A DNA stretch of 64,000 bases from Balaenoptera acutorostrata (Eukaryota; Chordata; Mammalia; Artiodactyla; Balaenopteridae). This document shows positions 24,650 through 35,960 of this stretch, one piece after another (within the stretch, counting starts at the first letter, position 1; each line of letters begins with the position of its first letter). Location: positions 50,866,207 to 50,930,206 of the forward strand of contig NC_080078.1 in the NCBI RefSeq assembly GCF_949987535.1, in the 5' to 3' direction. The notes beneath the pieces are model-generated. The model made no database searches. It was not told where the DNA came from and saw nothing but the letters and a program-made list of their open reading frames with translations. The position numbers were made by a program, and so were the translations under genes.

Positions 24650-26394
24650 TGAGATTTAATTGGAAGATTATAGAATGCCCCCCAGCCCTCACACCTCAGT
24701 ACCACAACAGCAGGGCTCCAAGTGTAACAGTGGATTACAACTGAAAAATCTTCAAGACACAGATTCTCTGAGAGGATTAATTAGAAGAGAAGAGAAAAAA
24801 AGTCAATAGAAGAGAAAAAAACCAAGGAAACCAGAGGAATTTGAAGACTATGACACCTATAGCTACAAGAAGCAATACCCAAAGGCATACTCCTAGCCAG
24901 ATTAACATACATCCTCTCACTAATGGCCTCTTTACTTCAGCCCCTATTACCCAACACAAAATGTCCAGCTTTCATCAAAAAACTAGAAGGCATGAGAAAA
25001 AGCAAGAGAAAACACACTCTGAAGAGACAAAGCAGTCATGACAAGCAGATTCTGATATAATAGAGATCTGAAGTTTATCAGACTTGGAATTTAAAATAAC
25101 TATACTAATAGCTAAGCATTCTAAGGGAAAAGGGGGACAATATTTGAGAAGAGATGACCAATGTAAACAGAGATGAAAACTCTAAAAAAGTAATCTAAAG
25201 GAAATGCTGGAAAACGGGAATGCTGTAACAGAAATGAAGAATGCCTTTGATGTACTCATCAATAGACTCAACATGTCTGAGGATAGAATCAGTGAGCTTG
25301 AAGATAGTTCAACAGAAACTACCCAAACTAAAATACAAAGAAAGGAGAATGAAAAACAACAACAACAACAACAAAAAACAGAACAAACATGCAAGAATTT
25401 GGGGACAATTTCAAATGGTGTAACACTCACATAATTGGAATACCAAAAGGAAAAGAAAGAGAGAATGGAGCAGAAAAAAATATTTGAATCAATAGTGGTC
25501 AAGAACTTTCCAAAATTAATAACAGACACCAAACCATGTAGCAAGGAAACTCAGAGAACACCAAGTAGAAAAATACCCCCCCACACACACACACCCCAAA
25601 CCTAAGGATATCATATTTAAACTGCAGAAAATCAAAGACAAAGAGAAAATCTTGAAGTCAGAAGGAGTAAAAAAATCACCTTAACTATAGAAGAAAAAGG
25701 ATAAGGATAACATCAGACTTGTCATCAGAGATCACACAAGCAAGAAGAGAGGGGAGTGAATTAGTTGAAGAAAAAAACCCCTCTGATTTATAATTCTATA
25801 CCAGTGAAATTATGCTTAAAAAAAGAAATTAAGGACAAATAAAACTTTCTCAAACAAACCAAAACTTAGAGAATTAATCACCAGCAGACCTTCCCTGAAA
25901 GGAATATTAAAAGAAGTTCTTTAGTCAGAAGGAAAACTATAATGCAGGCCAGAAATTGTGGTCTACATAAAAAAAGGAAGAACTTTAGAGAATAAATAAA
26001 TAACACCAAAATGAAATATTTCATTTTTCTTATTCTTAACTGATATAAAAGATAACTGTTCAAAGCAATAATAGTGATAGTATATGGGTGATTCTAGCAT
26101 AACTATAAGGAACATAAGTGACAGCAATGTCACAAAGGATGAGAAGGAAGAATTGGAAATACTCTGATGTAAGGTAGTTGCACTACTTATCAAGTGATGT
26201 GAAATTATTTGAAGCTGGACTTATATTAGATAAAAATATGTATTGCAAAACTAGGTCAACTACAAAAAAATTTTAAAGAAAGTATAATTGCTATGCTAAG
26301 AGAGAAAATAAAATGAAATTATATAAAATGCTCAGTTAAAACCAGAGAGGACAGAAAAATAGGAGATATTTTAAAAGAGAATAACTGCAATAGG
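24650..26394 (+). pseudogene. Older L1: 5' part and decayed ORF1
   Basis: 25204-25434 translates with an L1 ORF1 coiled-coil signature (NMSEDRISELEDSSTE). The sequence then follows the ORF1 RNA-binding part in broken frames and a CTTCCCTGAAAGGAATATTA-type 3' end of ORF1. It is more decayed than any of the three large L1s. The younger L1-b begins at about 26395. Sequence of the same orientation and type (endonuclease end of ORF2) resumes at 32952, so L1-b seems to lie inside this element. Confidence 0.75.
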
Positions 26395-26533
26395 GCACCT
26401 GCCGGGTGCTGGTGGGGGACTCTAACCCCCAAGGAGATGGGAGGAACCCCACAGTGAACTGGTACGACGTAGGGGGACCAAGGGGAGAGGAGAAGTGGAG
26501 GCCAGACAAGATCTGCGCCCCTGAGTCCTGGGA

Positions 26534-27233
26534 GATCAGGAGAGGCAGGTGGGAGGGACTCTCTGGGAAGTGCTGGAGAGGAGCAGAGGGCGATCACCTG
26601 GTCCACTGGGGCCGGGGAGCCTGCTGAGCTCCCAAGCTAGTCCCCCACCCTCCAAAACCCCATCCAGGCACATGGGTCCTGGGGGCATAGGAGGGAGGCT
26701 GGGGGGATCAGGAGAGGCAGGTGGGAGGGGCCCTCCAGGAGGAGAGGGTGAGGAGCAGAGGGTGATTGCCCCACCCACTCTGGCACAGGGAGCCTGCTGA
26801 GCTCCCAGGCCAATCTGCTGCCCTCCAAGCTCCTTCCAGGCTGCGTGGGTCCTTGGGGACATAGGAAGGAGGCCAACCAGAGAACAGGAGAGGCTGGTGG
26901 GAGGGGCCCTCTGGGAGGAGCCAGAGAGGATCAGAGGGTGATTGCCCTGCCCACTCGGACATGGGGAGCCTGCTGAGTCCCAGGCTGGTCCCCTGCCCTC
27001 CAAGGGCCTTCCTTTGCCCCTGCATTGGTCCTGGGGGCATAGGAGAGAGGCCGGGGAGAATAGGAGGGGCAGGTGGGAGGGGCCCTCCCAGACTGCAGAC
27101 TGGAGGAGCAGGAGAGGAGATGAAGGTGTTTGCCCCACCCACTCGAGCCTAGGAAGCCTGCTGGGCTCCCAGGTGAGGTCCCCTGCCCTCTGAGACCAGG
27201 GGTGGGGGGCACACCTGGGCCCCTTCTGTTCCT
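26534..27233 (+). repeat. Four tandem GC-rich monomers of about 176 bp in the L1-b 5' region
   Basis: Equivalent positions (GATCAGGAGAGGCAGGTGGG and variants) fall at 26534, 26706, 26882 and 27058, spacings of 172, 176 and 176 bp. Each unit holds GTGGGAGGGGCCCTCC, GAGCAGAGGGTGATTGCCCC, GGGAGCCTGCTGAGCTCCC and a GTCCTGGGGGCATAGG-type end. The arrangement resembles mouse L1 monomeric promoters (about 200-bp units), but the sequence is not one I know. Because 176 is not a multiple of three, the array yields overlapping Pro/Gly/Ser-rich ORFs in all minus frames (the longest 237 codons), which are artefacts. Confidence 0.85.
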
Positions 27234-27821
27234 TGAGCCTAAGCCCCAACCCCCACAGCCCTCAGGGCCTTTTCCAGCCCTGTGGGTCCTGATCATTGGC
27301 CCCACCTACCACCCAAACCTTGCCTTTGCTTAGGCCCTGCTCTCCAGAGCCAAGGCCTTTCCCCACCACCTTTTTTTTTCTTTTTCCTTTCCCTCCTACT
27401 CTTTTTTACTATTGTGGTACTGATGTACCTTCCGGTTGTTGATTCATCTATATTTTTATTTTTACATTCTTTCTAACATATCTGGTAGTTTCCTAGTCTA
27501 ATTTTATTTTTTACTTTGTTATTGTTCTCTCTCTCTATTTTTTTTTTTTTTGCCACCCCATTCAGATTGTGGGATCTTGATTAGCGAGCACGGGGTCAGG
27601 CGGAAGCTCCTGCTGTGGGAACTCTGAGTCCAAACCACTGGGCTAACAGAGAACCTCAGGCTCCAGGGAATATTCATCAGAGTGAGGTCTCACAGAGTTC
27701 CACATCTCAGCACCAAGACCCAGCTCTACCCAATAGCCTACAAACTCCAGTGTTGGAAGCCTCAGGCCAAACGACCAGTAAAACAGGAACACAGTCCCAC
27801 TCATACAAAAAAAAAAAAAAA
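27234..27821 (+). promoter_or_regulatory. L1-b proximal 5' UTR
   Basis: Sequence between the monomers and ORF1. The part at 27690-27790 (ACCAAGACCCAGCTCTACCC, CAAACTCCAGTGTTGGAAGC) aligns with 55375-55455 in L1-c, so the proximal 5' UTR is shared while the distal part is not. A run of about 16 A lies directly before the ORF1 ATG, where L1-c has about 250 bp of extra sequence. Confidence 0.6.
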
Positions 27822-28724
27822 ATGAGACAGCAAAAAAATATGTCACAGATGAAGGAGCAAGGTAAAAACCTACAAGACCAAATAAATGAAGAGAAAAAAG
27901 ACAATATACCTGAAAAATAATTCAGAGTAATGATAGTAAAGATGATCCAGAACCTCAGAAATAGAATGGAAGCACGGATTGAGAAGATACCAGAAAGGTT
28001 TAACAAAGATCTAGAAGAACTGAAGAACAAACAAACAGAGATGAACAACACAATAACTGAAATGAAAAATACACTAGAAGGAATTAATAACAGAAAAACG
28101 GAGGCAGAAGAATGAATAAGTGAGCTGGAAGACAAAATGGTAGAAATAACTGCTGAGGAGCAGAATAAAGAAAAAAGAATGAAAAGAATTGAAGACAATC
28201 TCAGAGACCTCTGGGACAATACTAAATGCACCAACATTTGAATTATAGGGGTCCCAGAAGAAGAAGAGAAAAAGAAAGGGTCTGAGAAAATATTTGAAGA
28301 GATTATAGTGAAAAACTTCCCTAACATAGGAAAGGAAATAGTCACCCAAGTCCAGGAAGCACAGAGAGTCCCATACAGGATAAACCCTAGGAAAAACACA
28401 CCAAGACACATATTAATCAAACTAACAAATATTAAATACAAAGAAAAAATATTAAAAGCAGCAAGGGAAAAACAAAAAATAACATACAAAGGAATCCCCA
28501 TAAGGTTATCAGCCGATATTTTGGTGGAAACTCTGCAGACCAGAAGGGAGAGGCAGGATATACTTAAAGTGATGAAAGAAAAACCTACAACCAAGATTAC
28601 ACTACCCAGCAAGGATCTCATTCAGATTCAATGGAGAAGTCAAAAGGTTTTCAGACAACAAAAGCTAAGAGAATTCAGCACCAGCAAACCAGCTTTACAA
28701 CAAATGGTAAAGAAACTTCTCTAA
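27822..28724 (+). pseudogene. L1 ORF1, three nonsense codons, no frameshift
   Basis: 300 codons plus stop, the same frame from MRQQKNMSQMKEQ to QQMVKKLL. Stops are TAA at codon 33 (27918-27920, GAA in L1-a), TGA at 28113-28115 in the coiled coil (CGA expected), and TGA near 28238 (CGA expected). The last two are CpG-type transitions, as expected from methylated-cytosine decay; the first is not, and is shared with L1-c. The coiled coil, RRM-like part and C-terminal domain are recognisable. An antisense frame of 304 codons (27707-28621) is uninterrupted. Confidence 0.9.
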
Positions 28725-28782
28725 GCAGGAATCACAGGAGAAGAAAAAGACCCACATAAACAAACCCAAAACAATTAAGAAA

Positions 28783-31700
28783 ATGGTAATAGGAACATAC
28801 ATATCGATAATAACCTTGAATGTAAATGGATTAAATACCCCAACCAAAAGACACAGACTGGCTGAATAGATACAAAAACAAGACCCATATATATGCTGTA
28901 TACAACAGACCCACTTCAGACCTAGGGACACATACAGACTGAAAGTGAGGGGATGGAAAAAGATATTCCATGCAAATGGAAATCAAAATACAGCTAAAGT
29001 AGCGATACTCATATCAGATAAAATAGACTTTAAAATAAAGACTGTTACAGGAGATAAGGAGGAACACTACATAATGAACAAAGGATCAATCCAAGAAAAA
29101 GATATAACAATTATAAATGTTTATGCACCCAACATAGGAGCACCTCAATACATAAGGCAAATGCTAACAACCATGAAAGGGGAAATCAATAGTAACACAG
29201 TAATAGTAGGGGACATTAACACCGCACTTACAACAATGGACAGATCATCCAAATGGAAAATACATAAGGAAACACAAGCTTTATATGACACAATAGACCA
29301 GATAGATCTAATTGATATTTATAGAACATTCCACCTGAAAGTGGCAGAATACACTTTCTTCTCAAGTGCACATGGAACATTCTCCAGGATAGATCACATC
29401 TTGGGTCACAAATCAAGCCTCAGAAAATTTAAGAAAATTGAAATCATATCAACCGTATTTTCTGACCACAATGCTATGAGACTGGAAATCAATTACAGGA
29501 AGAAAACTGTAAAAAACAAAAATACATGGAGGCTAAACAGTGCGCTACTAAATAACCAAGAGATCACTGTAGAAATCAAACAGGAATTTAAAAATACATA
29601 GAAACAAATGAAAATGAAAACATGACAACCGAAAACCTACAGGACTCAGCAAAAGCAGTTCTAATAGGGAAGTTTATAGCAATTCAATCTCACCTCAAGA
29701 AACAAGAAAAATCTCTAATAAACAATCTAATCCTACACTTAAAACAACTAGAGAAAGAAGAACAAAGAAAACCCAAAGTCAGTAGAAGGAAAGAAATCAT
29801 AAAGATCAGAGCAGAAATAAATGAAATAGAAATGAAGAAAACAATAGCAAAGATCAATGAAACTAACAGCTGATTCTTTGAGAAGATAAACAAAATTGTA
29901 AACCCTTAGCCAGACTCATCAAGAAAAAAAGGGAGAGAATGCAAATCAATAAAATTATAAATGAAAAAGGAGAAATCACTCCTGACACTGCAGAAATACA
30001 AAGGATTATAAGAAACTACTACAAACAGCTATATGCCAATAAAATGGACAACCACGAAGAAATGGACAAATTCTTGGAAAGGTACAATTTTCCAAGACTG
30101 AATCATGAAGAATTACAAAATATAAGCAGATCTATCACAAGTAATAAAGTTGAAACCCTAATTTAAAATCTTCCAACAAACAAAAGTCCAGGACCACATG
30201 GCTTCACAGGTGCATTCTATCAAACATTTAGAGAAGAGCTAACACCAATCCTTCTCAAACTCTTCCAAAAAAATTGCAGAGGGAGAAACACTCCAAAATT
30301 CATTCTACGAAGCCACCATCACCCTGATACCAAAACCAGAAAAAGATACCATGAAAGAAAATTATAGACTAGTATCACTGATGAACATATGTGCAAAAAT
30401 CCTGAACAAAATACTAGCAAACAGAATCCAACAACACATTAAAAGAATCATGATCAAGTGGGATTTATCCCCAGGATGCAAGGATTCTTCAGTATATGCA
30501 AATCAATCAATGTGATACACCACATTAACAAATTAAGGAATAAAAACCATATGATCATCTCAATAGATGCAGAAGAAGCTTTTCACAAAATTCAACCCAT
30601 TCACCCATTTATGATAAAAACTCTCCAGAAAATGGGGATAGAGGGAACCTACCTCGACATAATAAAGGTCATATATGACAAACCCACAGCAAGCATCATT
30701 CTCAATGGTGAAAAACTGAAAGCATTTCCACTAGGATCAGGAAGAAGACAAGGATGTCCACTCTCACCACTCTTATTCAACATAGTTATGCAAGTCCTAT
30801 CCACAGCAGTCAGAGAAGAAAAAGAAATAAAAGGAATCCAATTCGGAACAGAACAAGTAAAACAGGCACTGTTTGCCAATGGCATGATACATGATACTAT
30901 ACGTAGAAAGTCCTAAAAATGCCACCAGAAAATTACTAGAACTAATCAATGAATTTGGTAAGGTTCCAGGATGCAAAATTAATGCACAGAAATCTTTGGT
31001 ATTCCCATACAACAACAATGAAAACTCAGAAAGAGAAATTAAGGAAACAGTTCCATTTACCATTGCAACAAAAAGAATAAAATACCTAGGAATAAACCTA
31101 CCTAAGGAGGCAAAAGACTTGTACTCAGAAAACTATAAAACACTGATGGAAGAAATCAAAGATGACATAAACAGATGGAGAAATATACCATGTTCTTGGA
31201 TTGGAAGAATCAATATTGTGAAAATGGCTATACTACCCAAAGCAGTCCATGGATTCAGTGCAATTCCTATCAAACTACCAGTGGCATTCTTCACAGAATT
31301 AGAACAAAAAATCTTACAATTCGTATGGAAAAACAAAAGACCCCGAATGCCAAAGCAATCTTGAGAATGAAAAATGGAGTTGGAGGAATCAGTCTCCCCA
31401 ACTTCAAACTATACCACAAAGCTACAGCAATTAAGACAGTGTGGTACTGGCAAAAAAACAGAAATATAGATCAGCGGTACAGGATAGAATGCCCAGAGAT
31501 AAACCCATGCACATATGGTCACCTAATTTACGACAAAGGAGGCAAGAACATACAATGGAGAAAAGACAGCCTCTTCAATAAGTGGTGCTGGGAAAACTGG
31601 ACAACTACATGTAAAAGAATGAAATTGGAACACTACCTAACACCATATACAAAAATAAACTCCAAATGGATTAAAGACTTAAATGTAAGGACAGACACTA

Positions 31701-32597
31701 TAAAACTTTTAGGGGAAAGCATAGGAAAAACACTCTTTGACATAAACCACAGCAAGATCTTTTCTGATCCATCTCCTAGAGTAACAGAAATAAAAACAAA
31801 AGTAAACAAATGGGGCTTAATTAAACTTAAAAGCTTTTGCACAGTAAAGGAAACCATAAACAAGACAAAAGACAACCCTAAGAATGGGAGAAAATATTTG
31901 CAAATGAAACAACAAAGGATTAATCTCCAAAATATACAAGTAGCTCATCTAGCTCAATATCAAAAAACAAATAATCCAGTTAAAAAATGGGCAGAAGACC
32001 TAAATAGACATTTCACCAACGAATACATGCAGATGGCCAAGAGGCACATGAAAAGATGCTCAACATTACTAATTATTAGAGAAATGCAAATCAAAACTAC
32101 AGTGAGGTTTCACCTCACGCTGGTCAGAATGGCCATTATCAAAAAAGCTAGAAACAATAAATTCTGGGAAGGGTGTGGTGAAAAGGGAACCCTCCTACAC
32201 TGTTGGTGGGAACATAAATTGATAAAACCACTATAGAAAACAGTATGGAGGTTCCCTCAAAAACTAAAAATAGAACTACCATATTACCCAGCAATCCCAC
32301 TACTGGGTATATAGCTTGAGAAAACCATAACTCAAAAAAGAAACATGCACCACACTGTTCATTGTAGCACTATTTACAATAGCCAGGACATGGAACCAAC
32401 CTAAGTGTCCATCGACAGATGAATGGAAAAAGAAAATGTGGCACACATATACAATGGAATATTACTTAGCCATAAAAAGAAACGAAACTGAGTTATTTGT
32501 CGTGAGGTGAATGGACCTAGAGTCTGTCATACAGAGTGAAGTAAGTCAGAAAGAGAAAAACAAATACCATATGGTAACGCATATATATGGAATCTAA
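28783..32597 (+). pseudogene. L1 ORF2, heavily disrupted
   Basis: Starts MVIGTYIS. TAG at codon 29 (28867-28869) replaces the Trp of AEWIQKQDPY; L1-c has the same stop. The endonuclease remains readable (28945-29601), with SDHN intact. The reverse transcriptase is broken: the catalytic FADD reads FANG at 30871-30882, followed by a 7-bp tandem duplication (ATGATAC twice, 30884-30897) that shifts the frame. 30891-32236 carries the rest, including [15 protein letters not shown] and the start of the cysteine-rich C-terminus. The element cannot have moved itself in this state. Confidence 0.9.
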
Positions 32598-32951
32598 AAA
32601 AAAATATGGTACTGTTGAACCTAGTTGCAGGGCAGGAATAAAGAGGCAGACATAGAGAATGGACTTGATGACATGGGGTGGGAGGGCGAAGCTGGGGCAA
32701 AGTGAGAGTAACGTCGACATATATACACTACAGAATGGAAAATAGTTGGCTGGTGGGAAGCAGCAGCATAGCACAGGAAATCAGCTCAGTGCTTTGTGAT
32801 GACCTATAGAAGTGGGATAAGGAGGATGGGAGGGAGGCGCAAGAGGGAGGGAATATGGGGACATGTGTATGCATATGGCTGATTCGCTTTGTTGTGCAAC
32901 AGAAACTAACGTGGTATTGTGAAGCAATTATACTCCAATAAAGATCTATTA

Positions 32952-33205
32952 AAAAAAAATACAAAGAATTCTACAAAGTATGATTCCAGACCACAATGGA
33001 ATTAAACTAGAAATCAATAATGGAAAGATAGCTGGAAAATCTAAATTATTTGGAAATTGACCTAAATAATATATGGCCAAAAGAGAAGTCTCAAGAGAAA
33101 TAAAAATATTTTGAACTAAATGAAAATAAAAATACAGCTTATTCAGAATCTTTGGGATGCAACAAAAATAGTGCTAAGAGGGAAACATTAAAAGAATTGT
33201 ATATA
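32952..33205 (+). mobile_element. Continuation of the older L1 (end of ORF2 endonuclease region)
   Basis: TGATTCCAGACCACAATGGA, ATTAAACTAGAAATCAATAA, TTTGAACTAAATGAAAATAA, TTTGGGATGCAACAAAAATA correspond to the end of the endonuclease and the linker of an L1M-type ORF2. This is the expected downstream partner of 24650-26394, but most of the endonuclease between the two pieces (an estimated 0.7 kb) is absent. Confidence 0.75.
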
Positions 33206-33229
33206 AGTACTGTACCCTAGTTCATAAAT

Positions 33230-34825
33230 GTGTATTCAGTGGAGGTATGGTTTAATAGTTCAGATATAACCATTTATATATGTATACTGGAATTGGAAAA
33301 GTAAGTAAATGGATGGCAGGTAGTGAGAGCCAGGTTTTTCACTGTTGGGCTGGGAGGTTACTCATAAGCAAGGGGAGAAGCCTAGAAGGATCCATGTGAA
33401 ACTGGGCTAGAGTTGGAGACATTGGTATAAACTCATGTTGTGCTTAATATAAATATGGATGGTTACACATGGAAATATTTATAGTTATTTATATGAACAC
33501 AGGTTAGTATACACACATAGTTTCAGGTTCTGTCAGCTGAGTAGACCCTAGTACCCAAAACACAGTACATTTTGTATTTTGTAGTGTCATAAAGTAAGGA
33601 AATGCTAAAAAATTTAAAAAAAAACCAAAATTAAAAAACCATGATGAGGTTATGTCAGTGGGACACAGGAGCTAGCTGAAAGAGCTCCCAATGACTGAAG
33701 TTTTAACAAATTGAGCAATATAATACATAACCTATTATAATCCAAAATATAAAATAAATATCCATGAGTTTATTCTGATATAAATTAATGGTTTAAGAAA
33801 TAAATAGGGCTTCCCTGGTGGTGCAGTGGTTGAGAATCTGCCTGCCAATGCAGGGGACACGGGTTCAAGCCCTGGTCTGGGAAGATCCCACATGCTGCGG
33901 AGCAACTAGGCCCATGAGCCACAACTACTGAGCCTGCGCGTCTGGAGCCTGTGCTCCGCAACAAGAGAGGCCGCGATAGTGAGAGGCCCGCGCACCGTGA
34001 TGAGGTGTGGCCCCTGCTTGCCGCAACTAGAGAAAGCCCTCGCACAGAAACGAAGACCCAACACAGCCATAAATAAATAAATAAATAAGTAAAAATTAAA
34101 AATAAATTGAGAAGAATTGATAGATTTGTGCAAACAATTGCAATTTATTTATATAGATACTTTAGGGAGGAGGAATATAACTCCCTAGTCCTTAAATGTG
34201 GGTGGTGCATAGAGACTTCCTTCCAGAGAGTATAGTTTGGTGATGGGGAATAAACAGTAAGTTTTCAGGGGACATAGCTGACAAATACTACCTCAGGCAG
34301 GTCGTCAGGATTAATATCAGCAGTGATGTCATATTGATAATATATACTTTGCATATGATGAGATGAGAATGACACTTTACCTCTGTGGTCTTCCTTCCCA
34401 AAACCCATAACCTCATTCCAATCCTGAGAAGAACATCACACAACTTCTAACAAGAGTACTACTCTTGAATGCCTCAGCAATATACCTCCAAATTGTCAAG
34501 ATCATCAAAAACAAGGACAGTCTGAGAAACTGTCACAGTCAAAAGGAGCTTAAAGAGACATGACGACATGTAATTTGGTGTATTAGATGTGATTCTGGTA
34601 CAGAAAAAGGACATTAGGTAGAAATTAAAACGATCTGAATGAAGTATGGACTTTTAAAATATTGTAAAATATTGGTTCATTACTTGGTACAAATGTCCCA
34701 TTCTAATATAAGATGTTCACAGTAGGGAAAATCAGATGTGAAGTATATGAGAAGTCTCTGTACTAGCTTTGCAACATTTTTGTAAATCCAACACTGTTCT
34801 AAAATAAAAACTTTATTTAAACAAT
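33230..34825 (+). repeat. Old L1-like 3' region, copy A (family not named)
   Basis: Contains GGACACAGGAGCTAGCTGAA, AAATAAATATCCATGAGTTT, CCCAAAACCCATAACCTCAT, CAAATTGTCAAGATCATCAA, AGAAAAAGGACATTAGGTAG and ends GTTCTAAAATAAAAACTTTA. The same ordered blocks occur at 46985-47850 and, for the last part, at 34900-35215. The poly-A-like end and the position after L1 sequence suggest the 3' UTR of an old L1. A CHR SINE interrupts it at 33807. Confidence 0.6.
33807..34100 (+). mobile_element. CHR-type SINE
   Basis: Starts GGGCTTCCCTGGTGGTGCAG, with pol III box-like motifs TGGTGCAGTGG and GGTTCAAGCCC, and ends with AAATAAATAAATAAATAAG. Inserted in copy A of the old L1-like repeat. The AT-rich surroundings make the exact duplication ambiguous. 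On the minus strand it produces meaningless ORFs of 75-86 codons. Confidence 0.93.
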
Positions 34826-34899
34826 GATAAAGTGGTAAAGATGGATTTAGGTGAGAAAAGAATACTGGGGTGAAAAACCAACAAGTATTTGTTATAGAT

Positions 34900-35215
34900 C
34901 ATATCTCTCTGTTTCGGGTAAGAGACTGTTCTGGTTTTGCCTGGTCTCACTCGTACTAATATAAGATGTCAATAAGGGGAGATTGAATATATGGGAACTC
35001 TATAAATGTTTCCAGCTTCACAATTTTTCTGTAAATGTAAAACTATTTTTTTTTTTTTTTTTGCCACGCATCATGCAGGGATCTTAGTTCCCCAACCAGG
35101 GATCAAACCCATGCCCCCTGCAGTGGAAGTGTGGAGTCCTAACCACTGGACTGCCAGGGAATTCCCTGTAAAATTATTTTAAAATAGTGCATTAAAAATA
35201 AATAAATTTAGGAAT
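34900..35215 (+). repeat. Old L1-like 3' region, copy B, interrupted by a SINE
   Basis: ACTAATATAAGATGTCAATA, ATATGGGAACTCTATAAATG and CACAATTTTTCTGTAAATGT repeat the last part of copy A, which lies only about 100 bp upstream in the same orientation. The copy continues after the SINE at 35050-35166. Confidence 0.6.
35050..35166 (-). mobile_element. Short CHR-2-like SINE with TSD
   Basis: On the minus strand it starts GGAATTCCCTGGCAGTCCAG and ends in a T run (plus-strand view). TGTAAAACTATTTT (35036-35049) and TGTAAAATTATTTT (35167-35180) flank it, a 14-bp duplication with one mismatch. Only the tRNA-derived head is present, about 115 bp, the normal size for this subfamily. Confidence 0.9.
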
Positions 35216-35409
35216 AAGCATATTTTTTAAAAGGAACACACATGTACACTGGCAGGTCTGGGGTGATTCTGCATTGGGCTTGGGTTTATGGCTCAGCTGG
35301 GGCAGTTTTGATTCACCTGCTTTAGTCTGTTTGAAACCCTGGCTGGGAGGCACCATTTACCCAGGTTATGCTCTTCTCGTTATATCAGGACTGCAAGAAG
35401 CCAACTAAA

Positions 35410-35960
35410 CAAGCATGTCTGAGGCCTTTGTTCGTCTCGTATCTGCCAATGTCCTATCAATAAAATCAAGCCGTATAGCCAAGCCCAAAGTCAGTGAAAA
35501 TATACCTTGCCAACCATGAGGCCATGGCAAGGGTGTGGATGTATAATCCTACCACAAGGGAGAGAAAGAGAACCACGAGCAATGCAGTCGACTGCAAAAT
35601 ACATTAGAACAGAAATACCAATGGCAATCTTCAACGAGAAGAACCAAGCTGAAGGATTTACATCATTAGATATCAAGACATATTATAAAACATACATATT
35701 AAAACAGTGTCATGTTGGCATGAGGACAAACAAATATCCCACTTGAATAGAAGAAAGAGTCCAGAAACAGACTTATTTGTTACAGCAAAGAAGATATCAG
35801 AGGGCCTTGGTGGAAAGAAGTACCCCATAATATTCACAATTACAGGTGGATTATAGATCTAAATATAAACAGTACATTAATAAGGCTTCCAGAAGATACC
35901 ATATTCAAACACTTGTATAGTTTTTGCTAAGTGAAAGATTTATTAAATAGGACACCAGAA
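35410..35960 (+). mobile_element. MER-type fragment joined to old L1 ORF2 fragment
   Basis: 35440-35560 carries the GCCAAGCCCAAAGTCAGTGA block typical of the 3' half of the MER-type family seen at 1253. From about 35590 the sequence reads as decayed L1 ORF2: FNEKNQAEGFTSLDIKTYYK, then a KQCHVGMRTNKY stretch corresponding to the VWYWHKNR block of L1-a. No coding capacity. Confidence 0.6.

Larger units (their letters stand above)
26395..32951 (+). mobile_element. L1-b: L1 LINE with monomer-repeat 5' region
   Basis: Layout on the plus strand: monomeric 5' region (26395-27230), further 5' UTR, ORF1 (27822-28724), ORF2 (28783-32597), 3' UTR ending CAATTATACTCCAATAAAGA, and an A tail. It lacks the YY1 motif found at the outer ends of L1-a and L1-c, so its 5' end may be truncated within the monomer array. 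I find no clear target-site duplication. Decay is heavy, including CpG-type stops. It shares two nonsense codons and the 3' UTR type with L1-c. Confidence 0.92.

Noticed and set aside
26534..27233. Regular array considered as a CRISPR or satellite
   Set aside because: Units are about 176 bp, diverged, without spacer-like unique segments, and sit directly upstream of L1 ORF1. A mammalian context excludes CRISPR.
26536..27249. Proline/glycine/serine-rich ORFs up to 237 codons on both strands
   Set aside because: They lie inside the 176-bp monomer array. A unit length not divisible by three opens several frames at once, and the protein repeats follow the DNA repeats.
33807..34100. tRNA gene
   Set aside because: The A- and B-box-like motifs belong to tRNA-derived SINEs. 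No cloverleaf-complete tRNA with proper stems was seen anywhere in the window.
33785..34133. ORFs such as those over the SINEs at 33807, 47353, 56341 and 59320
   Set aside because: SINE sequence is non-coding; the same antisense peptides recur wherever the SINE occurs.
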